Source: Microglena sp. YARC (Eukaryota; Chlorophyta; Chlorophyceae; Chlamydomonadales; Chlamydomonadaceae). From it: a DNA stretch of 64,000 nucleotides. Position numbers and translations under genes: made by a program. The stretch lies in assembly GCA_022414725.1 (NCBI GenBank), contig CM039462.1:40628046-40692045 (forward strand). The letters run 5' to 3'. The notes under the pieces were generated by a model. It was not told the origin of the DNA and did not search any database. It saw nothing but the letters and a program-made list of their open reading frames with translations. Positions 38,375 through 48,614 of the stretch are shown piece after piece (within the stretch, counting starts at the first letter, position 1; each line of letters starts with the position of its first letter).

Positions 38375-39267
38375 TTGATCAGCCTCAAAAATCCTATGTT
38401 ATCCACCCATGCAAATTATCGCAAGGGTCTGATCTTCAAGTCTCAGCGTCAAACTGACGTTTGGAACCTCGAGACGGCTGATATCGTCGGTGGTATCATT
38501 CCGGATAGAGACTCTTCGAGTTCTGAACAGATTGGTGCGTACGCCAGATTCTACATGGGTGCCGCCCCAATCCTTCTTGCCCATCGTGCTTCCAGGGGGT
38601 ACCGAAACCTCCGCTTTCGAAGGTACTGCAAGAAACAGAAACTTATTGTTGAGATTGCTGACTTCGTAGCTCCGAGAAAGAAGAGCGCTAAGGTACTCGT
38701 CGGGTTTGGTGATTGGAAAGGTCTGGGGGCGACGCCAATCTCTAGGCGGACTTGTGGCCCTCTCCAAGCTATTCGTTTCGAGCTTCGTAGCCGAGATAAC
38801 GTCATCATGGAGGACATCGATGAGTTCATAACATCTCAACGATGCAGCTGCTATGAGAACCACCTTTGCAACATGGTGGCAAAGGTGGTTCAGGTTGGGA
38901 ATGTACAGAAGGACGCAAGCGGATTCATAAGATTCTCCACTGCAAAAGCAGTCAAAGCGGAGCGCCACGCCAACAGAGCGGTGGTATGCTTCACTGCGGG
39001 AAGACTTGGGACCGCGATGTGAACGCTTCCAGAAACATCCTGATGCTTACACTTCACCAAGTCTTTGGGAGAGAGCGTCCTCTCGCGTTTCCCCAAGACG
39101 CGCCGAGAAGTTCCTCGACAACCCCACCTCCACCCCCTGATACTGATATGGGGACACAGACGGTTGAACGGTTTACCAAAGAGGCTACTCGGAATATCTT
39201 CGAGAACCTCTTCAACCTTCTGCACCCCCCAACGTTGCCCAAAAGCAACGATCTGCAGTCTGGATGA
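38375..39267 (+). pseudogene. Second Fanzor-type gene, N-terminally truncated and frameshifted
   Basis: The first frame (to 39022) includes KVLVGFGDWKGL, a GPLQAIRFELRSR segment and EDIDEFITSQRCSCYENHL, typical of TnpB/Fanzor proteins of a different subfamily from the 21.7 kb gene. The frame shifts near 38990; the second frame (to 39267) carries HCGKTWDRDVNASRNILML, i.e. the zinc-knuckle Cys and the RuvC-III Asp. RuvC-I is missing. The stop is followed directly by the MITE-4 right end (39217-39303). It starts 28 bp after an ankyrin gene. Confidence 0.72.
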
Positions 39268-39303
39268 TTATAAAGTGTCCCACTTTATTTGAGAACAACT
39301 GTA
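39217..39303 (+). mobile_element. MITE-4 right end of the second Fanzor element
   Basis: CTGCACCCCCCAACGTTGCC to TTATTTGAGAACAACTGTA. The last 87 bp are shared with 25757-25846, where no Fanzor is present. Confidence 0.78.
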
Positions 39304-39756
39304 CCGGATAGGACCAGATCAAAATGTATATCACAGTTTAGTGAACGTGTTAGCCAATTCAGTCCATGACTTGCAATCGGCAGGGTGTCGCATGTCTCGT
39401 CCAATGAAATTAATTGTGAGTTGGTTAGGCGAACGGAGGAAACATGATCGGATAACGCACGCACGGCGGCGGATGTCGAGGTGATGCTGTTGATGTTGCT
39501 GGCCACGCACCCACTCGCACTCGTATTGTCACGACACATGACGCATCATCGATCCTCACACAGCCTTACACACGCGAATCTCTCTCTCTGTCCAACTCAT
39601 TCAATGCGCCGAACGAACCAGAATTCGCCCCCCCGTACACACACGTGGTGGTGGTGCAATGCATTTGTTCAGGCCAACAAAAATGGGGAGACGTTGATTC
39701 ATTTTGTTCGTCCACCGAGTGTAGAGACATATAGACAAAACGGAAGAAAAAGTCCA

Positions 39757-40266
39757 ATGATCGACACTTTGCAATATAGTGTGTTGCACGGAGTATTATG
39801 TGCACTGGGTCCTGCAGACAGTGTCCGGTTGGCATCATGCTCGAAATCTCTTAACCATTCCGTTATGAGTTTGGCAAGTCTTGAGACTTTGATACCAATA
39901 CTACGGGAGCGATTGAAGGAGGCTTGTTGGTCACTATTACAAGCTAGGTATTGTGTTGGAGTCAAAAATACACTTGCCAGTTCCATATCGAGCGCGAATT
40001 CGATGATAACATTCACCTACACAGATAAGATGTTACACGAATGTGATTATTTCGTCATGGGTGCACCTGAAACAACGATGTATCGCTTTCAAGCTTTGAT
40101 TAGGGAAACTGTGGTCAACAACATGAAGCCCTCCGATACATTCGACAGTGTTCCGCATCTTGTGTCCTGTCCTCCGATACATTCGACCGTGTTCCGCATC
40201 TCCGATAGATTCGACAGTTTTCCGCCGTTTGCTTGTGTCCTCCGATACCGCTTCTTCCAAGCTTGA
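39757..40266 (+). pseudogene. Copy 2 of the 34245 gene, truncated by repeat DNA
   Basis: Residues 1-124 (MIDTLQYSVLHGVLCALGPA and on) are about 97 percent identical to the gene at 34245. After NNMK at 40126 the sequence becomes TCCGATACATTCGACAGTGT-type repeat plus R2, so the C-terminal 140 codons are not genuine. It has the same upstream region. Confidence 0.6.
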
Positions 40267-40600
40267 TGTGAACTGTGGGCTCCCCTCCGGTCGCCCACCC
40301 GCTCGGTTCCTCGCGGACCCTTTTGTGGGGGCTCCCCTCCGGTCGCCCCCAGTCGCTCCGCTGTGGGGAGGTGAAAGGGGCTCCGCCGCTTGTTATATGT
40401 TAATGTGAGACGGTTCTCATCCAAGTGTTGTTTGTTATCTTTGCCTCGAGAGGTCTGTCGCCATGTGATGTGATGTGACTCGACTCGACTCGACTCGACA
40501 CAGTTTCCGCCGCCATGATGCGAGAGGTCGCCATGTGATGTGATGTGACTCGACTCGACATGTGCCGCCGCCATGTAATGCGAGAGGTCGCCATGTGCTT
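40140..40600 (-). repeat. R2 and R1 modules, minus orientation
   Basis: 40255-40445 is R2 in reverse (GGGCTCCCCTCCGGTCGCCC twice); 40446-40600 is R1 in reverse (GCGAGAGGTCGCCATGTGAT). 40140-40250 carries the CCGATACATTCGACAGTGTT repeats. Confidence 0.88.
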
Positions 40601-40672
40601 ATCACGATATAAAGCTCGCGACAAGCATATTGGTTGAGTCAAGCCTTCCCTTCCCTTGTGTATCATCCATCC

Positions 40673-41194
40673 ATGGCGCACCACACCCAGCACGTCGTGT
40701 ACGCCCTCGTCGAGCGCGAGTTCCTGGGCAAGTACCCGTTGGTCGTCAAGGTCGGTCGTACCAGCCAGTCGTTCTGCAGGAGGCTCGCGCAGTACCCCAA
40801 TGGATCCCATCTCATTTTTGCCATCCATGTTCGAGATGCACAAGCGTGTGTGGATGCAGAGGCGAGACTGCTCAGGTACATGCGCGGTGGTTCCGATTCC
40901 CGAATCCAGCCACGAAGAGATGTGGGTGCCGAGTACTTCGAGGTGGGCGAAGCCACCGTTTACAATGGTATGTTTGCGGCCGCTTCGAAGTACGCATGGT
41001 ATGGTGACGACTGCGGTGGCAAACATGAGGAGTGTGACACTCCACGTGATGAATCCGTGGAATCTGAGGGATCCGTGGAATCCGCCGTTGAATCTAAGGA
41101 GACGGACCAGGAGCGTATGGATCGTGATCCCGGGCATGTACAACGCTTACGTCACGTTCTGCGAGGAGGAGGGGCTACATGCGACTGTTGCTGA
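40673..41194 (+). CDS. GIY-YIG-like (T5orf172/MUG113) domain protein
   Basis: 173 aa from ATG 40673. HVVYALVEREFLGKYPLVVK, VGRTSQSFCRRLAQYPNGSH and VDAEARLLRYM followed by GAEYFEVGEA match the T5orf172/MUG113 variant of the GIY-YIG nuclease fold (xVYxL, KxGRT, RL, ExLL, EYF). It is frequent in NCLDVs. The C-terminal 60 residues are acidic and Glu/Ser-rich. The last 60 bases overlap the frame of the TV-Pol/helicase C-terminal fragment. A TATA-like GATATAAAG lies 60 bp upstream. Role: DNA-cleaving or DNA-binding accessory protein, inferred. Confidence 0.7.
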   Translation: MAHHTQHVVYALVEREFLGKYPLVVKVGRTSQSFCRRLAQYPNGSHLIFAIHVRDAQACVDAEARLLRYMRGGSDSRIQPRRDVGAEYFEVGEATVYNGMFAAASKYAWYGDDCGGKHEECDTPRDESVESEGSVESAVESKETDQERMDRDPGHVQRLRHVLRGGGATCDCC

Positions 41195-41579
41195 CGTTGT
41201 CGAGCTGGCGCAGGTCGTCAAGGAGTGCGGTCTGGACACGATGTACACCCTGCAAAAAGCTACCCCCGAAGACATCCTGCTGATTGAGTCCCAATTCCTC
41301 TTGCACCTGATGCAAGAGCAGAGCGTCTCGCATCCCCGTATCGATGATTCTGTGAGCTTCACTGCGGCCACCTTGTTCTCCATGTTCAATGACTGGCTAT
41401 CCCCGATCCCTGGTTCTCCTAAACATGAAACCACCTTGATCAAGTTTGGTCTCAAGATGTCCAAGCTTGGCTTGAGGGGCGTCTCCAAGCGACGCTGCAA
41501 CACGGGTGCTGTTTACTCTTTCTGCATTACGGATGTCATCAATGACATGCGTGAGAAGATGTGGCCTGTATTGGATTGA
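41136..41579 (+). pseudogene. C-terminal fragment of a TV-Pol/SF3 helicase paralogue
   Basis: ATG 41136 (147 aa): MYNAYVTFCEEEGLHATVAD is unique. From residue about 50 it is closely similar to the end of the 48997-51514 gene (LFxxFNDWLSxIxxS, KHETxLIKFGLKMSKL, LRGxSKxRxNTGAVYxFCI, REKMW). The shared C-terminal domain without polymerase or ATPase suggests a duplicated remnant, or an independent DNA-binding domain. It overlaps the GIY-YIG gene in another frame, so a fusion broken by one indel is possible. Confidence 0.6.
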
Positions 41580-42009
41580 GCTCTGTACTCGACAGACAGA
41601 TAAAGCACATGCGGTCGTGAGACTGAGACTGAATGGACGAGGCTGCGAAAGCTGCCGTGGCGTGTGTGTGAGAATGAATGAATGAATGTACGGACACTAC
41701 TATTCGAAAGCCGCCGTGGCCCGTGTGATAATGAATCATTCATCCATTATGGACGAACGGGGACAGTTTTTTAGCTATTGTCTCACATCAATCCGTGTCT
41801 TCCTCATCCGTTAGTTCCCTTTTTTGGCAAAGTCTCCGACTGTATAAGGCTTGTTGTTGCAAGCCCAAGTGTTACAGTGATGGTGTACGCGAGTCATCAA
41901 ATGAATCCCCCCACTCCGCGATCCCCCTATCGATATACGAGAGTGCTTGTCTAGCAGACCCATGCTTGACATGTGATCACCGGTTGCGATGCGAGCGATC
42001 GTCCCCCGT
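41580..42009. other. Intergenic, microsatellite-like
   Basis: GAATGAATG-type runs (41674-41745) and two copies of GCCGCCGTGGC. 41878-42035 is an inverted copy of 10300-10455. No gene seen. Confidence 0.6.
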
Positions 42010-42445
42010 AAGTCGACATCGTTCCGCCGCCTGATGCGAGAGGTCGGTCGCCATGTGATGTGATGTGATGTGATGTGACTCGACAGTTTCCGCCGTCATG
42101 TAATGCGAGAGGTCGGTCGCCATGTGATGTGATGTGACCCGCTGACGATCTCGCTTCTTCCAAGCTTGATGTGAACTGTGGGCTCCCCTCCGGTCGCCCA
42201 CCCGCTCGATTCCTCGCGGACCCTTTTGTGGGGGCTCCCCTCCGGTCGCCCCCAGTCGCTCCGCTGTGGGGAGGTGAAAGGGGCTCCGCCGCTTGTTATA
42301 TGTTAATGTGAGACGGTTCATCCAAGTGTTGTTTGTTATCTTTGCCTCGACTCGCCTCGACACAGTTTCCGCCGTCATGTAATGCGAGAGGTCGGTCGCC
42401 ATGTGATGTGACTCGACTCGACATATGCCGCCGTCCTTGATGAGA
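42010..42445 (-). repeat. R1-R2-R1 modules, minus orientation
   Basis: Reverse R1 at 42025-42140, reverse R2 at 42150-42350, reverse R1 at 42355-42440; then (ATC)n at 42448-42470. Confidence 0.88.
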
Positions 42446-42527
42446 GATCATCATCATCATCATCATCATAAAGTGTCTGCTTGAGACAAGCTTGATAGTG
42501 AGGCATGACAAATCTTACTTGACCTCT

Positions 42528-42842
42528 CTATAAAACTTCTAAACCATAATTTAATCTCACCGCATTTTTCTCGTCCTTATTCCGCTGCCTCCACTTCCTT
42601 GAGTTCTCCTCAAGCACCTCCCTGACCTCCTCACTGTACCTTGATACATTCGGGTCGAACTTCATGATCTCACGCATCGCCTTCATGACCATTCCCGCCT
42701 CTTCCTGTAATTTACCCCCCAGTATCATCTTCACTCTCTCTTCCATCTCGAAGTATCGCTTCTTTGACGACGTTGAAATCCCCTTGTCTCCATTTTGGTT
42801 TGTTGGCGTGACGAACTTCGTGACCTTCCTCGACGAGTTCAT
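42528..42842 (-). CDS. Unknown charged helical protein, 104 aa
   Basis: ATG 42842: MNSSRKVTKFVTPTNQNGDK, then a coiled-coil-like body EMEERVKMILGGKLQEEAGM and EEVREVLEENSRKWRQRNKD. Intact, with simple helical architecture; possibly DNA-binding or structural. No family recognised. Confidence 0.55.
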   Translation of the reverse strand: MNSSRKVTKFVTPTNQNGDKGISTSSKKRYFEMEERVKMILGGKLQEEAGMVMKAMREIMKFDPNVSRYSEEVREVLEENSRKWRQRNKDEKNAVRLNYGLEVL

Positions 42843-43079
42843 TGTGTGCGATCTTTTTTGTCTTTTTTGTTCAGTTGTTTGTGTTTACAATTAATAACGG
42901 TCACTATCAGTTATGCTCCCTTAAACCTTCAAAATCGTAGAGAATCTTTTACAAACAAATAAATAAATAACCCAACCAACATGCCATGCCATGTCTCGGT
43001 GATCGTCTGAAGAAGTCTTGGTCAGCCAGTGGATATGATTCCGTCCACTCATCATCCTGTAACACCTCCCTATATCCGT

Positions 43080-43260
43080 CCCCCCATCTCAAAACCCTAA
43101 ATGGATGTCGAGCGGCACGTGTGTCAGCAGCGCCCCCCGCATCCTTACATGACACACGACATTCGACCGTGTTCCGCCGTTTGCGTGAGAATGCGTGAGA
43201 ATGCGTGAGAATGAGTGAGTGAGTGAGTGAGTGGTTGGTGGGCATCATCATCATCATGAT
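43080..43260. repeat. Short repeats
   Basis: GACATTCGACCGTGTTCCGC, three GAATGCGTGA copies and GAGTGAGTGA runs, then (CAT)n. Part of the non-coding stretch 42845-43728. Confidence 0.55.
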
Positions 43261-43419
43261 CTCGACAGCAGCCTCCGCGACGCGTGTGTGAGGATGCGGC
43301 ATGTGTCGTGATAAAGTGCGTAGCATTGATCCAATAACCGTTGAATTTAAGCTCCTCCTGCTGCAGCACCCACAGGATGGATGAGATCACATTCGGGTAT
43401 CTACCTCTGACAATCTCGC

Positions 43420-43720
43420 TTCTTCCAAGCTTGATGTGAACTGTGGGCTCCCCTCCGGTCGCCCCCAGTCGCTCCGCTGTGGGGAGGTGAAAGGGGCTCC
43501 GCCGCTTGTTAATGTGAGACGGTTCTCATCCAAGTGTTGTTTGTTATCTTTGCCTCGACTCGACTCGACAGTTTCCGCCGTCATGTAATGCGAGAGGTCC
43601 GTCACCATGTGATGTGATGTGCCTCGACTCGACTCGACAGTTTCCGCCGTCATGTAATGCGAGAGGTCGGTCGCCATGTGATGTGATGTGACTCATTCAT
43701 TCATTCATTCATTCATTCAT
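43420..43720 (-). repeat. R2 and R1 modules, minus orientation
   Basis: Reverse R2 at 43425-43555, reverse R1 (three units) at 43556-43692, then seven CATT units. Confidence 0.88.
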
Positions 43721-43728
43721 TCGATTCT

Positions 43729-44901
43729 CTACACCAACTTGTATCCTTTGAAAACCCCTCGCAAATTTTCGTTTCCGCGGCTTTTGACGCGGCTTTGCTC
43801 TAGACACCTGACGCTTAGGTGACGTTTCAGGTCCGTCTTGATCGTGCTGAGTTTCCCGTTGAAATATTCGCATGTCTTGAAGCGTTCTTTGGCCTCCTTC
43901 AGCAGAAATGCGCTGTCCGGGCTGGCAGCGACGTGCTCTTCGACGAACATAGCCACGGCGTCGTTCGCGTTCAAGTACATTGCACTGGTCTTCTTTAACG
44001 AATCGGGCATATCGAACTTGTAAGCGTATGCAAACGCGTGTAGAAGGGTGCGTAGGAACTCCATGCGCATCGCTCCGTCTGCCTTGAATGCCTCTACAAG
44101 CCCTGCGTCTCGTGGGAAGAGGAATTTGGCGGCGTCCGCCTCATCCGCGTCCACAAACCGACTGATGTAGTCGCCCAATGCTATTTCCATGACTTCGAAT
44201 AAGTTTGTCCTCCCGTTAGAGGCGGACGCGTTGGCTCCGGCGTGTATGTGAAAGAGCTCTTGTCCGCTGTCTCCGTACAGCTGTCTAGCAAATGTGTGGA
44301 TGAGGTGGTATATATCGGGGTGCATCGTGTCCCAGTATTTACGCACGCGGTCTGCTGATTCCGCGCACACTGCGACATTGTAATCGAATCCCACGGACAT
44401 GGAGACCATGTCCTCCGGATACCCTTGACGGAAGACGCCGTTTTTGAGGTCCCACACGCCGTTGTTGAACCCTAAGAGGTTTGGGTCGGCGTCGAGTTTC
44501 TTCATGAAGTCCGGGTCGTAAAAGTACTCGAGCATCTCTTTCAGGACGTTGTTCTTGAAGGTCGCGTCCTGGAGGCGCGCGGTGATGTGCGCTAGCCGTT
44601 CGGCGGTCTCGTTCTTTGTTCTCATACTTAGCAGGTTGCTCTGCATGTCGTAAGCTCTCTCCTTGTGCAGAGCGGTCATGAAGTGATCTCGAACAACGGT
44701 GGACAGCTCGTGCTTGACTTGGAACTTGGCGACCGTCTTCCATCGCCCGTCGAATACGTACCATAATAGCTTTCCGTTCGTGCTCCTCGCGGCGGCAGCG
44801 ATGCGGTTTCCAAGTATTCGTTTTGCGATGCGCGCTATCTCGTTATGGCTCCCGTTGCACGCGCGGACGTCGTCCTCCTCCTCCTCAATGTGTAGGAACA
44901 T
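43729..44901 (-). CDS. D5-like helicase-primase relative with degenerate P-loop, right-arm copy
   Basis: 390 aa, ATG 44901. As in the left arm: D5_N region (LLGFNNGVWDLKNGVFRQG, PEDMVSMSVGFDY) and a P-loop relic (NASASNGRTNLFEV, Lys replaced by Arg). About residue 245 jumps to a C-terminal D5-type region: RTLLHAFAYAYKFDMPDSLK, TSAMYLNANDAVAMFVEEHV. Walker B, sensor 1 and the arginine-finger region (about 100 aa in normal D5 proteins) are missing. Intact frame, GC-rich codons. It may be a dominant-negative or regulatory D5, or a pseudogene still in frame. Confidence 0.75.
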   Translation of the reverse strand: MFLHIEEEEDDVRACNGSHNEIARIAKRILGNRIAAAARSTNGKLLWYVFDGRWKTVAKFQVKHELSTVVRDHFMTALHKERAYDMQSNLLSMRTKNETAERLAHITARLQDATFKNNVLKEMLEYFYDPDFMKKLDADPNLLGFNNGVWDLKNGVFRQGYPEDMVSMSVGFDYNVAVCAESADRVRKYWDTMHPDIYHLIHTFARQLYGDSGQELFHIHAGANASASNGRTNLFEVMEIALGDYISRFVDADEADAAKFLFPRDAGLVEAFKADGAMRMEFLRTLLHAFAYAYKFDMPDSLKKTSAMYLNANDAVAMFVEEHVAASPDSAFLLKEAKERFKTCEYFNGKLSTIKTDLKRHLSVRCLEQSRVKSRGNENLRGVFKGYKLV

Positions 44902-45234
44902 GACCGAACAACTTTCTGTCTGTGAAGATGAGAATGAGGTTCGTTAAAGGGTTGCAACAGTTGTTTACACCACTTTCCGAGACGATGAGTTACGCGCAAG
45001 CCGCCGTGGTGTCTTTTGGAGACAGATGGACTAGACAATGAGGATGCGCTTGCCGCCGCGGTGTCTTTTGGAGACGAGGACGAGGACATGTTTCCGCCGT
45101 TTGCATGTGGAGTCTGATTGATGGATATGATCCGCCACCGCATCCGTGTATTAGTCATGAATGGACGGACGGACGGACTGACGGACTGTGTGGATGCGAC
45201 AGTTTCCCGCCGTTTGCTTGTGTCCTCCGATACC

Positions 45235-45835
45235 GCTTCTTCCAAGCTTGATGTGAACTGTGGGCTCCCCTCCGGTCGCCCCCAGTCGCTCCGCTGTGGG
45301 GAGGTGAAAGGGGCTCCGCCGCTTGTTATATGTTAATGTGAGACGGTTCTCATCCAAGTGTTGTTTGTTATCTTTGCCTCGACTCGACTCGACAGTTTCC
45401 GCCGTCATGTAATGCGAGAGGTCCGTCGCCATGTGATGTGATGTGACTCTGTGATTCGACTCGACTCGACAGTTTCCGCCGTCATGTAATGCGAGAGGTC
45501 GCCATGTGATGTGATGTGATGTGATGTGATGTGATGTGACTCGACTCGACACAGTTTCCGCCTTCATGTAATGCGAGAGGTCGGTCGCCATGTGATGTGA
45601 TGTGATGTGACTCCGTGACTCGACTCTACAGTTTCCGCCATGATGCGAGAGGTCACCATGTGATGTGACTCGACTCGACACAGGTTCCGCCGCCTGATGC
45701 GAGAGGTCACCATGTGATGTGACTCGACTCGACACAGGTTCCGCCGCCTGATGCGATAGGTCGGTCGCCATGTGATGTGATGTGACTTCGACTAGACAGG
45801 TTCCGCCGTCATGTGATGCGAGAGGTCGCTTTGGG
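45235..45835 (-). repeat. R2 and R1 array, minus orientation, right arm
   Basis: Mirror of 4518-5080, slightly longer. Confidence 0.9.
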
Positions 45836-45991
45836 AGTCTGGGGGTGGGGGGTGGGGTCCTATCCTGAAGACACAGAGTCAGAAGACACACCGTCTCTGT
45901 ATTGACAATATCGGTTACAAAATCTGGTTGACTTGGTCAACTTTTCATAATCCTTAAAAAAAGTACAATGTAATCATCAACTGTCCCTACA

Positions 45992-46450
45992 TACAGCTAG
46001 GGACATTTGATTGTGGGACACCTTTTATTTTGAAAAGTTGATTATGGGTATAAGGAAATGTGAGTGCAATAGTGTATCACCATGAGAAGAAGAAGTAGTG
46101 TCAGACAAAGGAGAAGGGGCTAAAACGTTTGAGCGTTGGTTTTAGGGGGGGGGGCGACCATCTTCTGCTTCTGATAACGTGGAGCGACCGGATGTATTCT
46201 GTGTTCCCTCGCCCCCCCCCCTAAAACCCCAGCTTCCGGAGAGGCAAATGTGGGCGCTCAACCAACCGACCCACCTGGGTCAGTTAGCAGCTTACAATTG
46301 TTATCCTCTGGGCCAGCTTAAATGCTGAAATACGGGATGAAGGACACGAAGGATTGGGACCTTGATACAAAACCTTTAGCTGACCTACCCAATCAATTGG
46401 GTTCAAGGGTCACCGGTAAGGGTGTCCCACAAATTCTGTCTCTGACTGTA
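45992..46450 (-). mobile_element. MITE-1 copy E, right arm (100 bp shorter)
   Basis: Reverse orientation, TA to TA. An internal region (about 46130-46170) has a rearranged GTTTTAGGGGGGG stretch and has lost roughly 100 bp relative to the left-arm partner. Confidence 0.88.
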
Positions 46451-46532
46451 TGAGCTTCGATGCCGCACTTGATCACCATCTGCCTGCATTCGCAGCAGCT
46501 TTGGTAGCTCTGCATGGTCTAGCTTAGCTAAT

Positions 46533-46700
46533 CTAGGGGATCCCCTTCACTGTAGGCTCATTCCTGTTGGTGACATGATCATCATCATTCCTGTTGGTCC
46601 TGATTGTCTCACCGACGATTTTCTTTCCACAATTCTTGCATCGGCCATCAAAGCCGAAATTCCTCCGACCTTTACAAACATCGCAATTCGCACTCGGCAT
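46533..46700 (-). CDS. Small zinc-ribbon-like protein, right-arm copy
   Basis: Same 55-residue ORF with two CxxC pairs as 3552-3719, unbroken. Confidence 0.4.
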   Translation of the reverse strand: MPSANCDVCKGRRNFGFDGRCKNCGKKIVGETIRTNRNDDDHVTNRNEPTVKGIP

Positions 46701-47029
46701 TTCCCTGCATGTTGGGGAGGGAGACGCATTGGTTTAGTTCCCTGCACCAATCATGGAAACTTGCTAGCATCCATCCCAATGCATGCGACATCTTGAACTC
46801 AAATGGTCACCTGTTTGGCTTTTGACGACAGACAGACAGACAGACAGCAAGCGTACGATTGATTGATTATCCTGGAATCTAGCGATTGATTGACTGCGCA
46901 AATCTCTTTCATTTCCATTATGCATCGAGTTTTATAAACGACGAAAGCCGGGTTTCGGGTTTAGGGAAGCCGCAGGTTCCGCCGTGTGGCACGTGGAGAA
47001 GCCGCAGGTTCCGCCGTCCTTGATGAGAT

Positions 47030-47362
47030 GATGGAGGTCGCTCTGTGATGTGACTCGACAGAGGTGCCTCCGTGATGCGAGAGGTCGGTCGCCATGTGAA
47101 GTGACTCGACTCGACTCGACAAGTGCCGCCGTCATGTAATGCAAGAGGTCGCCATGTGATGTGATGTGACTCGACTCGACTCGACAGTTTCCGCCGTGAT
47201 GCGAGAGGTCGCCATGTGATGTGATGTGACTCGCCTCGACTCGACAGTTTCCGCCATGATGCGAGAGGTCGCCATGTGATGTGACTCGACTCGACTCGAC
47301 ACGACACGACACGACACAACTCGACACGACTCGACACGACTCGACAGGTGCCGCATGTTTCC
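47030..47362 (-). repeat. R1 array, minus orientation, right arm
   Basis: Mirror of 2884-3262. Confidence 0.9.
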
Positions 47363-47371
47363 GCCGTGCAT

Positions 47372-48419
47372 TCATTCATCATGTCGTAGCCTCAATCCCA
47401 TATATCCGCGTGTCGACTTCCCTTTGATTTGAAGCACTTTTTTTACGAACCCCTTGTTCTTCATCTGCCCGTGGAACCACTTTTCTCGATCTTTACTGTC
47501 CCCGCTTTCCTCGAGATACATGTGGAACAAGGCAACGCTCGACTCCCTGAAATCTTCCGCAAACTCGCAGTTCTCGGCGAGGAACGCTTGCACACCGTCC
47601 TGCTCCGCCAAATATTTTCTTGTAAAATCGGTTACCTTCTTTGGTTCCCCGATAAAGTTCCTATTTCCGTCCAGTCGTTGCTCGAACGTCTCGTCAATGA
47701 GAAGTGGCCCTGCGAAGTCCATTGTGTTCTTCACTCCACGTGAAGACTGTATGTACCGGATCAGCCTGGCAACTTCTTTTTTCTTCGCATCCAGATCTTC
47801 TTTACTCCTGGATTCTTCTTCTTTTCCGATGCACAACTGTGCGGCCTGTGTCGATAACCATAAATCGACGTCCCTGAGCATCCCTTCTAAGACCTTGCTC
47901 GCCACGTTCTTGACCCACCCATCCTCCACACTGACCCACCTGCACGTGTCCTCATCGAATATGTAGTAGTCTCTGCATCTCTTCCCTGTCTTCTTCAACG
48001 TCCCTTTCATAAGATAGTGCATAATCTCCCCCAATCCTCTGTCTCCCTTGTCCCAATTGTCCCGTACTATTTGTGGAATCGAATATGCTCGGTACACAGC
48101 GTACCCGCACGGGTCGTCCTCGCCGGCCCACTTGACCACCGACTTCATTGTCATCTTCGGCCCATCATAATCGGGCCTTCCCACCGTGTCCCATATCTTC
48201 TCTGCGTCTTCCTCATCGTATCTTGGCGACACCTTGGACATTTGTTTCCATAGTGCCTTGTACGCCTCTCCGTACTCATTCTTCAATGCCGTCGCCACTC
48301 CTCGCCATGTGTCTCTGGAATCCCACCTGTTTTTTTCTAGGAGTAGAATCCCACCTGTTTTTTTCTAGGAGTAGAATCTTCTCTACATGCGTGCTGTCCA
48401 TGAAGCTTGTCGGCATCAT
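47372..48419 (-). pseudogene. PriCT-2/D5_N-type gene, right-arm copy, frameshifted
   Basis: Open from 48298 (308 aa), starting within the PriCT-2 region, to the same stop context as the left arm. Upstream, a tandem duplication of about 28 bp (AATCCCACCTGTTTTTTTCT twice near 48320-48378) shifts the frame relative to the ATG at 48419. Otherwise nearly identical to 1858-2880, with N to D and V to G replacements. Confidence 0.65.
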
Positions 48420-48614
48420 TATCCCCTTCTCCACCTCCGTTGTTGTTTTTGTTTTTGTTTTTGTTTTTGTTTTTGTTTTTGTTTTCCGTTTCCATGTATT
48501 CTACTCTTATCCCCTGGTCTTCCATGCATGATGGACGCGTCTCCTCTGTTTTGCGTGTGCGGTCGCCGCCTATCACGTGTGTTTGCATGATCAATGAATC
48601 AATGAATCAATTAG

